A stretch of DNA of 30,674 nt, from contig PARQ01000027.1 of NCBI GenBank assembly GCA_002711555.1, positions 1-30,674 on the forward strand. Direction: 5' to 3'. Source of the DNA: Rhodospirillaceae bacterium. GTDB lineage: Bacteria > Pseudomonadota > Alphaproteobacteria > UBA8366. The notes under the pieces were generated by a model. That model saw only the letters and a program-made list of their open reading frames with translations. It was not told the origin of the DNA and searched no databases. Both the position numbers and the translations under genes were made by a program. This document shows positions 24,058 through 30,674 of this stretch, in pieces; positions within the stretch are counted from its first letter, which is position 1, and each line of letters opens with the position of its first letter.

Positions 24058-25416
24058 ATGGACCAGCGACACTCCCATCAGGCTACGCGAGAACAATGGG
24101 GCACAAAGTTAGGTTTTGTGTGTGCTGCAATGGGTTCTGCCGTTGGTTTAGGTAATATTTGGCGGTTTCCTTACATTGTTGGTGAGAATGGGGGGGGAGC
24201 ATTTATTCTCGTTTATCTGGCCTGTATTATTATTTGTGGCCTGCCGATCATGCTTGGGGAATTATTGATAGGCCGCACCGCTCAAAGTGATGCTGTCGGT
24301 TCTTTTGGAAAGCTGGCCCCGAAACAAATCTGGTCGGTTGGGGGGCTACTTGGAGTGCTCGCCGGGTTCTTTATTTTGTCATTCTACAGTGTTGTTGCAG
24401 GTTGGGCTCTCAAATACCTGTTTTCTGCGGTAGGCGGTAGTTTGTGGGAAGTTGATATTGCTAACTATAGTAAGTTTTTCGGCGCCTTCATCTCAGAAGC
24501 ATGGGAACCACTGATTTGGCAAGGTTCGATGATGGTGGCGACGGTCATTATGGTCGGTCGCGGAGTGAGAAAAGGCTTGGAACAGTGGAACCGGATTTTA
24601 ATACCTATTTTGGCAATATTGGTATTAATTCTTGCTGGATACAGCATTAGTCTGGATGGTGCTGTAAACGGGCTTACTTTTTTATTCTACCCCGATTGGG
24701 CAAAGTTGCTCGAACCTGAAATTTACATTATCGCACTCGGCCAAGCATTTTTTACTCTCTCAATAGGTATGGCAGTATTTATTACATACGGCAGTTATCT
24801 GGCTCCAAATACTCGTTTGCCAATTTCGGCCGGAGCTATTGCAACGGGTGATACAGTTTTTGCGATTGTAGCAGGGCTGGCTATTTTCCCTGCGGTATTT
24901 GCATTTGGCTTAAGCCCCTCAGCTGGCCCTGGGCTCAGTTTCATAGTGTTGCCTGAACTTTTTCAAACAATGCCCTTTGGGAAAATTATAGGCATTCTGT
25001 TCTTTCTTCTATTGGTATTTGCGGCGCTGACCTCGATGGCTTCGTTGCTCGAAGTGCCGGTTGCATTTTTTATGAGGGTTTTCGATCAGGGTCGTTCAAG
25101 GACTACCTTCATCGTTGGCTTTCTAATATATGCTATCGGTATTCCGTCGTCCCTCGGATTTGGAGTTTTAAATGATGTTAAATGGGGCACGAAAAGCATT
25201 ATTGACGTCATAGAATTTCTTACTCTCAATCTTGCGCTACCAATTGGTGGAATGATCACTGCATTTTTTGTAGGGTGGGCTTGGCGAGATCGTCCTAGTA
25301 GCAATGTTATCGGATTTAAAAATCAGGTAGTAGGTGCCCTGTGGTTGTGGTCACTCCGAATTGTTGCGCCGATCACTGTTTTTTGTGTATTCCTGCGTAG
25401 TTTAGGTTTGATCTGA
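24058..25416 (+). CDS. Sodium-dependent transporter of the NSS (SNF) family
   Basis: This 452-residue membrane protein has 11-12 hydrophobic helices. It uses the sodium gradient to import an amino acid or related amine. The signature first helix is complete, WGTKLGFVCAAMGSAVGLGN (about 16-35), followed by IWRFPYIVGENGGGAF, which lines the sodium and substrate sites in LeuT-like proteins. Later matches include GLPIMLGELLIGR, ITYGSYLAP and FFLLLVFAALTSMASLLE. The substrate is undetermined, since bacterial NSS members carry tryptophan, tyrosine, leucine and others. It stands between the surface-protein gene and msrA on the plus strand, with 64 bases to msrA, so co-transcription is possible but not evident. 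Confidence 0.93.
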   Translation: MDQRHSHQATREQWGTKLGFVCAAMGSAVGLGNIWRFPYIVGENGGGAFILVYLACIIICGLPIMLGELLIGRTAQSDAVGSFGKLAPKQIWSVGGLLGVLAGFFILSFYSVVAGWALKYLFSAVGGSLWEVDIANYSKFFGAFISEAWEPLIWQGSMMVATVIMVGRGVRKGLEQWNRILIPILAILVLILAGYSISLDGAVNGLTFLFYPDWAKLLEPEIYIIALGQAFFTLSIGMAVFITYGSYLAPNTRLPISAGAIATGDTVFAIVAGLAIFPAVFAFGLSPSAGPGLSFIVLPELFQTMPFGKIIGILFFLLLVFAALTSMASLLEVPVAFFMRVFDQGRSRTTFIVGFLIYAIGIPSSLGFGVLNDVKWGTKSIIDVIEFLTLNLALPIGGMITAFFVGWAWRDRPSSNVIGFKNQVVGALWLWSLRIVAPITVFCVFLRSLGLI

Positions 25417-25480
25417 CTTTGAGCATTGTATGCATGGGATGGTGACTTAGAGAAAGTAATATTGATTTAAAGGATTTAAA

Positions 25481-25957
25481 ATGGCTGAAGCGATTTTTGC
25501 TGCGGGATGTTTTTGGGGCGTTGAACAAGCGTTTCGTGACACGAGCGGTGTATTGGAAACTACGGTTGGGTACATTGGTGGCAACTCAAAGGATCCAACC
25601 TACGAAGAAGTTTGTACGGGGCAAACGGGACATGCTGAGGCAGTAAAGGTGCGCTATGATCCAATGGAAATTAGCTTTGAGGGGCTCCTGAATGTGTTTT
25701 GGAGCTGTCACAACCCAACCCAAGTTGATCGACAGGGTCCTGATGTGGGCACGCAATATCGAAGCGCTATTTTCTGTGTTGATGAGGCTCAAAGGGCCAC
25801 AGCTGAGAAATCTAAACTTGCCTTACAGTCAGCGGGTGAGTTAAAGGCGCCAATAGCGACAAAAATAGTGGCCGCTGATCATTTCTACATGGCCGAAGAT
25901 TATCACCAGCAGTATTTTGAAAAACGCGGTCAGCGACCACATTTCCTTGGACCTTAG
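25481..25957 (+). CDS. msrA: Peptide methionine sulfoxide reductase MsrA
   Basis: This 158-residue enzyme repairs S-methionine sulfoxide in proteins, using thioredoxin. The catalytic motif AAGCFWGVEQAF is near the N-terminus, with nucleophile Cys10. Further conserved pieces are TTVGYIGG, TYEEVCTGQTGHAEAV, FWSCHNPTQVDRQGPDVGTQYRSAIF and the ending AEDYHQQYFEKRGQ. The length is at the compact end of the family, and the C-terminus stops soon after the core, so the usual C-terminal resolving cysteine is missing; internal cysteines may serve. ATG 25481 is preceded by AAAGGA at a good distance. It is probably monocistronic, as the radical SAM gene begins about 150 bases later. Confidence 0.94.
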   Translation: MAEAIFAAGCFWGVEQAFRDTSGVLETTVGYIGGNSKDPTYEEVCTGQTGHAEAVKVRYDPMEISFEGLLNVFWSCHNPTQVDRQGPDVGTQYRSAIFCVDEAQRATAEKSKLALQSAGELKAPIATKIVAADHFYMAEDYHQQYFEKRGQRPHFLGP

Positions 25958-26103
25958 GAGCAATAATTGGCTCGTGTATACACAAATGGGTAGGGTCAGT
26001 CGATATGCTTGACTTGAAATAAAGACGCTAAAAACCGTAATGTAGTTCTTGTTCGAGGACCACATCCATTTAAAGGCTATTTGAGTCATCTTGGAGAGAA
26101 AAA

Positions 26104-28380
26104 ATGCGGGTCGATTTGATCGACACAACCAGTGACTACATACCCTTGGCGCTTTTTTATTTAAAAAGTTACGCTGAGACGGATCCATTTCTGCGTAAAA
26201 ATTCAACTATAAATATTGTAACACCAAATGATATTTTTGATCATAAAAGTACTGCAGAAGAAATAATAAGTAATAATCCCGATATTATTGGTTTTTCATG
26301 TTATATTTGGAATATGGAAAACACTGTAATGATTTGCAATGAAGTAAAAAAAATAAATTCCAATGTAAAAATTATTGTGGGAGGACCAGACGTTAGTTCG
26401 GTTCCTGAAAAATCACTTAATAAGTATTCTTCAATTGATCTAATTGTTTGTGGTGAGGGAGAAGAAACATTCAGAGATCTGGTTCATTATTGGGAAGAAA
26501 AAAGTAATACAATAATTAACTCAAGTATTAATGCCGTAAAGGGAATTGCATATCGTAATAATAGCGATGTAATACTTACTGAAAAAAGACCATTTATTGA
26601 TGATCTTGATATCATACCTTCTCCTTATCTAAACGGATGTATTGATCTCAATAACGAAAATAGAACTATACTATTTGAGACGTATAGAGGTTGCCCTTTC
26701 AAATGTAGTTTTTGCTATTACCCAAAAGATTATGGTCAATTACTGCATAAATTCTCAATGGAACGCGTAGAAGAAAATATAAAAGAAATACTTTCAAGTA
26801 ATGTAAGAGAAATTTTTCTTATGGATCCTACCTTCAATATTCCGAAAAAAAGAGCCAAAGAAATATTGAAAATAATTAAAAAGTATAGAAAAGATGATGA
26901 TTTATCAGTTACTGTGGAATTGAGAGTAGATCTTCTTGATGAAGAAGTAATGGATCTTTTAAAAGATGCGAATATTACCGTAATTGAAGTCGGCCTGCAA
27001 AGTTCGAACATGGATGTGATGCAGGCTGTTGATCGCAAGCAAAGCACTAAATTGATTGCTGAAAATGTTAAGTATATGCAAAGTCTAGGCATTGAAACGG
27101 TGATACAATTGATTTATGGATTGCCTCAGGAGACAAGTAATACTTATCTTGACTCAATAGATTATGGTGTTTCACTTGGAGTAAGTAAAGTAGAGCCGTA
27201 TCAATTACAGCTCTTACCCGGCACGCCTATGTATAAAAACTCCGAAATACTTGGCTTAAAATTTGTTGATGAAGGGGAACGCCGAATTATTTCTACGCCT
27301 ACCATGAGTTCCTCTGATTTAACCGAGGCGGGGCACATAGCCGAACTTGTACAGGTATTTTTCAATAATAGGACCGCGCGGAGTCCACTGTTATGGTATT
27401 CATCGTACAGTGGGAAGTCATTTGCCAGTATTATAAAAGAATACATGGATTGGCGTATTAGTAATATAAAAATAGACGGCATAGAATGGCATAAAGAAGG
27501 AAATTATTTCGTCTATGATTACTTGAATAGTTGTTTAGGAAGTCGTTTTTTAGATATTTGGCCTTTGTTACAGGATCTTAACCGTTTTGACTACTACACT
27601 AGTCATCTTAATTTTATAGGCGAAGAAGTTTATGCTGCATTTTCTTATGATCCCGTAGAACTTAAAGCCTCGCCTGGCGTGATTCTTGAGCAGTCACCAT
27701 GCTGGTATCGATTTCGAACTGACCAACAAATAAATAGTAATTTTTTTAACGGTCAATTTTTGAGAAAAGCGTATGATCTTAGTGATGCTGATACGGCCGC
27801 GAGTTACAGGCAAAGTTCACTGCCGGATAATCATGAAAGTGTTAGCGGTATAGTTTCTGATGCTGAATCGGCGTTGGCAGCAGGGAATATTGTTGTAGCT
27901 GAAAGTCTTCTAAGGGCAGCACTGCCGGTAGCTCCAGAAAATGGTGAACTACTTCATCTTTTGGGGTTAGCGGTTGCAGGCGGAGGGCTGGCAGATGAGG
28001 CGATAGCACTTCTACGTCGGGCTGTAACCTCCGATAGAGACCAACCAATCTACAGAGTGGCTCTTGGTGCTGTGGCGGCCGAAAATGGACGACCGTTGGA
28101 GGCGGAGCGAGAATACCGGATTGCGCTATCTATCGATCCCATGCTTGTTGAAGCTCATTTTAATTTGGCCGATCTGCTTACAGAAACCGGTCGTCCAGAT
28201 GATGCAGTCCGCTCATATCGCGAGGCGCTGGCCGTTCAGCCTGAACTCGTTGAGGCACATTATAACCTTGGTTCGATTCTTGATGATCTTGGGCGACACG
28301 AAGAAGCGGCCAAGGCTATGCAGAAGGCATATGAATTAGCGCCGGAACTGTTTGATGAGGAAATTCAAACACGTCATTAA
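26104..28380 (+). CDS. B12-binding/radical SAM protein fused to C-terminal TPR repeats (mosaic gene)
   Basis: A 758-residue protein. Residues 1-140 resemble the cobalamin-binding domain of radical SAM enzymes (PLALFYLKSYAE; IIGFSCYIWN; KIIVGGPDVSS; LIVCGEGEETF). The radical SAM core follows at about 185-400 with Cys197-x3-Cys201-x2-Cys204 in YRGCPFKCSFCYYP for the 4Fe-4S cluster, and VIQLIYGLPQET and LQLLPGTPMY later. An uncharacterised part spans 400-560. TPR repeats fill about 578-750 (VEAHFNLADLLTETGRPDDA, ELVEAHYNLGSILDDLG). GGAGAG precedes the ATG. Base use changes sharply: sampled 60-base lines at 26221, 26281 and 26761 have 25-27% GC, against 55-62% at 27961, 28081 and 28201. This suggests an acquired enzyme joined to a local TPR module. 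Substrate unknown; methylation or peptide modification is possible. Confidence 0.86.
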   Translation: MRVDLIDTTSDYIPLALFYLKSYAETDPFLRKNSTINIVTPNDIFDHKSTAEEIISNNPDIIGFSCYIWNMENTVMICNEVKKINSNVKIIVGGPDVSSVPEKSLNKYSSIDLIVCGEGEETFRDLVHYWEEKSNTIINSSINAVKGIAYRNNSDVILTEKRPFIDDLDIIPSPYLNGCIDLNNENRTILFETYRGCPFKCSFCYYPKDYGQLLHKFSMERVEENIKEILSSNVREIFLMDPTFNIPKKRAKEILKIIKKYRKDDDLSVTVELRVDLLDEEVMDLLKDANITVIEVGLQSSNMDVMQAVDRKQSTKLIAENVKYMQSLGIETVIQLIYGLPQETSNTYLDSIDYGVSLGVSKVEPYQLQLLPGTPMYKNSEILGLKFVDEGERRIISTPTMSSSDLTEAGHIAELVQVFFNNRTARSPLLWYSSYSGKSFASIIKEYMDWRISNIKIDGIEWHKEGNYFVYDYLNSCLGSRFLDIWPLLQDLNRFDYYTSHLNFIGEEVYAAFSYDPVELKASPGVILEQSPCWYRFRTDQQINSNFFNGQFLRKAYDLSDADTAASYRQSSLPDNHESVSGIVSDAESALAAGNIVVAESLLRAALPVAPENGELLHLLGLAVAGGGLADEAIALLRRAVTSDRDQPIYRVALGAVAAENGRPLEAEREYRIALSIDPMLVEAHFNLADLLTETGRPDDAVRSYREALAVQPELVEAHYNLGSILDDLGRHEEAAKAMQKAYELAPELFDEEIQTRH

Positions 28381-28396
28381 TATGCCACTGAAGATT

Positions 28397-28600
28397 TTAG
28401 GCTGTTTCGTCGCCATCTCTTTCGGATTGTTCAATCTGATGAGATGTGAGGTGCTCTTCGGTCTTTTCTTTTTCATTAGCTATTCGCAAGCGGTCGGATT
28501 TATTTTGGCCAGTCAAGGCGCGTTTCTCGGCTGACTCAGCTCGTTTTCGATTTCGGTTTTGACGTTTGCGAAACTCCCGCAAGTTAACTATGTCTCCCAT
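28397..28600 (-). CDS. DUF4169-like small basic/charged protein
   Basis: A 67-residue protein starting MGDIVNLREFRKRQNR at ATG 28600, with GGAG nine bases upstream. It is almost entirely charged helix (RAESAEKRALTGQNKSDRLR, then EKEKTEEHL). The opening xxIVNLRxxRKR followed by A..R..FG.tK matches the short DUF4169 proteins of alphaproteobacteria, recognised from memory. The open frame reaches to 28753, but the extension is unlike the family and is left out. It is convergent with the radical SAM-TPR gene, stop to stop with 16 bases between. Its function is unknown; it is probably cytoplasmic. Confidence 0.75.
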   Translation of the reverse strand: MGDIVNLREFRKRQNRNRKRAESAEKRALTGQNKSDRLRIANEKEKTEEHLTSHQIEQSERDGDETA

Positions 28601-29132
28601 GAGTAAATGCTCCAGTTTGAATCGGACACCTACTAATGTAGCAAGATGATTTGTGAGAGTCCCCCGGAGGATTGCCCAAAATCGTTGGGCACTTATCGGT
28701 AAAATGGGGAAAGCGGGGAAAACTTTAGTAAAAAAATAATTTAGTATAGGCATTAGTTTATTTTTGCGCTTACCCGGAAAAATATTATTCCGATTATCAA
28801 TTATCAGAGAACAACCTAAGTTCGAAGCTTAATAATCTGAATATAAATAGAGGCTTAGAATATTCTGTGATATTTCATCAGTTTTCATGTACGAGGTGTC
28901 ACGCAAATCTTTAATCGTCTTATTCCAATGGTTCTAATCTAAACCAATTGCAAAGTTTTATCTGATGCTAAAATATGGCCAATTATTTTAGGGGCGCGGC
29001 GGATCGTCTCATGCATGCGATGCTTGACTGGAAGCGTGATAATATAAAATGTATATAATATAATAGACGCGTTGTTAAATAGACCTTACGTGATCTTCAA
29101 TAGTAGTATTTTGCGGGGCAGTGGGTTTAATA
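28601..29132. other. Non-coding region upstream of hemA
   Basis: About 530 bases between the divergent DUF4169-like gene and hemA. The half near 28760-28980 is AT-rich and holds no frame with a credible start and ribosome-binding site. A palindromic ATGCATGCGATGC stretch lies at 29011-29023, just before the candidate hemA promoter. No tRNA or riboswitch fold was recognised, though a small RNA or a long hemA leader could lie here. Confidence 0.45.
29024..29050 (+). promoter_or_regulatory. Weak candidate promoter of hemA
   Basis: TTGACT at 29024-29029 and TAAAAT at 29045-29050, with a 15-base spacer. A further TATAAT lies at 29054-29059, too far from this -35. The position, about 80 bases before hemA, is reasonable, but AT-rich context makes chance matches likely. 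Confidence 0.3.
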
Positions 29133-30368
29133 ATGGATTACGAGGGCTTTTTTAAGCAGAGGATACAATCGCTGAAGGGCGAAGGTAATTACCGCGTTTT
29201 CGCTGACATCGAACGTGAGGCGGGTCGTTTCCCAAACGCTGTTCGCCATAATGATGAGACGGTTTCTGACGTTACGGTTTGGTGTTCAAATGATTACCTA
29301 TGTATGGGGCAAAATCCTAAGGTCATAGCAGCAATGACCGGTGCACTTGAGCATTGCGGCGCTGGGGCGGGGGGTACTCGCAATATTTCGGGTACAAATC
29401 ATTACCATGTATTATTGGAACACGCATTGGCTGACCTCCACTCCACGGAGGCGGCACTGTTATTTACATCAGGCTATGTCGCGAATATGACAGTTTTGTC
29501 TACTCTCGCTGCCTCGATGCCCGAGTGTGTAATTTTTTCAGATTCTCATAATCATAACTCGATGATAGAGGGTATCCGCCATAGCCGAGCTTCAAAAAAA
29601 ATTTTTAATCATAATGACCCTGAGGATCTTGCTCGTAAGCTTGCAGAGGTTGACCCTGGCAAACCAAAAATTGTGGCATTTGAGTCCATCTATTCTATGG
29701 ATGGCGATATTGCTCCAATTGCCGAGTTTTGTGATGTTGCCGACGAATTTGGCGCAATGACTTATCTGGATGAAGTGCATGCCGTAGGTCTTTACGGAGA
29801 ACGTGGTGGGGGGATTGCTGAGCGTGATGGTGTATCTCGTAGGATTACAGTAATTCAGGGAACCCTCGCTAAAGGCTTTGGTGTCATTGGTGGATATATA
29901 GCTGGTTCTGCTACTTTGATTGATTTTGTTAGGTCTTTTGGATCAGGTTTTATATTTACTACGGCGCTTCCTCCGGCGATTGCTGCCGGCGTACTTGCAA
30001 GTATTGAGATAGTACGTGGGCAGGAGGGTGGAGCCATGCGTGCGAAACACCAGCAAAATGCTCGCAGCTTGATGGCAAAGTTGCGGGAAGCTGGGCTGCC
30101 GGTTATGCCGTCGCAAAGTCATATTGTTCCGGTATTGGTTGGTGACCCCGTATTATGTAAAGATGCCAGCGACATGCTACTAAATGAGTATGGGATTTAT
30201 GTACAACCTATTAACTACCCCACAGTCCCAAAGGGTAAGGAGAGGCTTCGTATTACACCTTCGCCTGAGCACACTGAGGAGATGATGGACGAATTGGTAT
30301 GTGCACTAGAGAAGGTGTGGGAAAAACTCGGCCTTGGTTTGCCATCATCTCAGGCTGCAGCTGAATAG
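29133..30368 (+). CDS. hemA: 5-aminolevulinate synthase HemA (C4 pathway)
   Basis: A 411-residue PLP enzyme that condenses glycine and succinyl-CoA to 5-aminolevulinate, the first step of haem synthesis in alphaproteobacteria. Conserved parts are [59 protein letters not shown], the PLP-contacting [12 protein letters not shown], and [17 protein letters not shown] with the Schiff-base Lys. The C-terminus has [15 protein letters not shown] and [23 protein letters not shown], which separates ALAS from its 2-amino-3-ketobutyrate CoA ligase and KbL/BioF relatives. ATG 29133 ([11 protein letters not shown]) is preferred over GTG 29121, since family proteins begin MDY.. The downstream partial gene starts 22 bases later and is likely co-transcribed. 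Confidence 0.97.
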   Translation: MDYEGFFKQRIQSLKGEGNYRVFADIEREAGRFPNAVRHNDETVSDVTVWCSNDYLCMGQNPKVIAAMTGALEHCGAGAGGTRNISGTNHYHVLLEHALADLHSTEAALLFTSGYVANMTVLSTLAASMPECVIFSDSHNHNSMIEGIRHSRASKKIFNHNDPEDLARKLAEVDPGKPKIVAFESIYSMDGDIAPIAEFCDVADEFGAMTYLDEVHAVGLYGERGGGIAERDGVSRRITVIQGTLAKGFGVIGGYIAGSATLIDFVRSFGSGFIFTTALPPAIAAGVLASIEIVRGQEGGAMRAKHQQNARSLMAKLREAGLPVMPSQSHIVPVLVGDPVLCKDASDMLLNEYGIYVQPINYPTVPKGKERLRITPSPEHTEEMMDELVCALEKVWEKLGLGLPSSQAAAE

Positions 30369-30390
30369 AAAACCCCGTGGACACCAAATA

Positions 30391-30674
30391 ATGTATCGCG
30401 ACAATACGCTTATCCCGACCGAGGCGATAAGACTTGCTGCTCTCGGGCGACTGATGGAAGGATCTGTTGATTACTCGGAATTAGCCAATGAGGTACGTCA
30501 TTTTGTAAGCTCCGTAATCGGTCCATCGTTAGACATGCTTACGCCATCGTTAGAGTTAATTCGTCTTGAAGGGTTGGCACAAAGCGTTCCAAAGCCATCG
30601 CACGGGCAGGAGCCAAATATTCTTATAACTGAGGAGGGTCGGAAAATCTTTCGCACTCTGATGACTTCCAATGT
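30391..30674 (+). CDS. Unknown protein downstream of hemA, 3' end outside window
   Basis: The frame from ATG 30391 stays open for 94 codons to the right edge. The sequence MYRDNTLIPTEAIRLAALG then RLMEGSVDYSELANEVRHF, LDMLTPSLELIRLEGLAQSV and ILITEEGRKIFRTLM has the helix pattern and closing ITEEGRK.. wing of a winged-helix, PadR-like protein. The DNA-binding role is inferred only from that pattern. It lies 22 bases after hemA and probably shares its transcript. Confidence 0.6.
   Translation, partial: MYRDNTLIPTEAIRLAALGRLMEGSVDYSELANEVRHFVSSVIGPSLDMLTPSLELIRLEGLAQSVPKPSHGQEPNILITEEGRKIFRTLMTSN

Noticed and set aside
28352..28534. 60-codon plus-strand frame over the end of the radical SAM-TPR gene
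   Set aside because: It overlaps the better-supported convergent DUF4169-like gene and has no ribosome-binding site.
28601..28753. Upstream extension of the DUF4169-like frame
   Set aside because: The extra 51 residues are unlike the family, and the internal ATG at 28600 has a good ribosome-binding site.

Overview
The window looks like a chromosomal segment of a marine-type alphaproteobacterium. The evidence is a glycine-dependent 5-aminolevulinate synthase (hemA, C4 pathway), an RpoH sigma factor with an RluA-family pseudouridine synthase just upstream, a short DUF4169-type protein, and a Zur/ZnuABC zinc cluster with AT-rich palindromic Zur boxes. Base composition is moderate, with local AT-rich stretches. 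No tRNA, rRNA, CRISPR array, insertion sequence or phage gene was seen. Species cannot be decided from the sequence.

Layout. (1) Positions 1-3200 are housekeeping: the tail of an unknown gene, rpoH, an RluA-family synthase, a small membrane protein and a coiled-coil protein, then an AT-rich gap. (2) Positions 3200-12000 form an accessory catabolic block in several short transcription units: a MaoC-like hotdog protein, an amidohydrolase-2 protein, a crotonase lacking both usual catalytic glutamates, a cupin-like protein, an MFS transporter, a medium-chain dehydrogenase, an MmgE/PrpD protein with a coupled small membrane protein, and a TauD/TfdA dioxygenase. Together they suggest uptake and breakdown of an organic acid or CoA-linked substrate, which cannot be named. 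(3) Positions 12000-15000 hold a TPR plus GT41 (O-GlcNAc transferase-like) glycosyltransferase, a small secreted basic protein and an Asp/Glu racemase-fold protein missing its second cysteine.

(4) Positions 15200-19834 are a zinc-acquisition locus: zur-znuC-znuB on the minus strand and, divergently, znuA followed by a His-rich outer-membrane barrel protein. Two palindromes in the divergent gap are the probable Zur operators. (5) Positions 19880-23677 encode a 1265-residue FecR plus RTX surface protein, probably exported by a type I system that is not in the window. (6) Positions 24058-30674 hold an NSS-family sodium symporter, msrA, a mosaic B12-binding/radical SAM/TPR gene with a sharp base-composition break, a DUF4169-type gene, hemA and a partial downstream gene.

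The strongest leads are the mosaic radical SAM-TPR gene, the zinc locus with its His-repeat outer-membrane protein, the FecR-RTX protein, and several enzyme-family members that have lost canonical catalytic residues.
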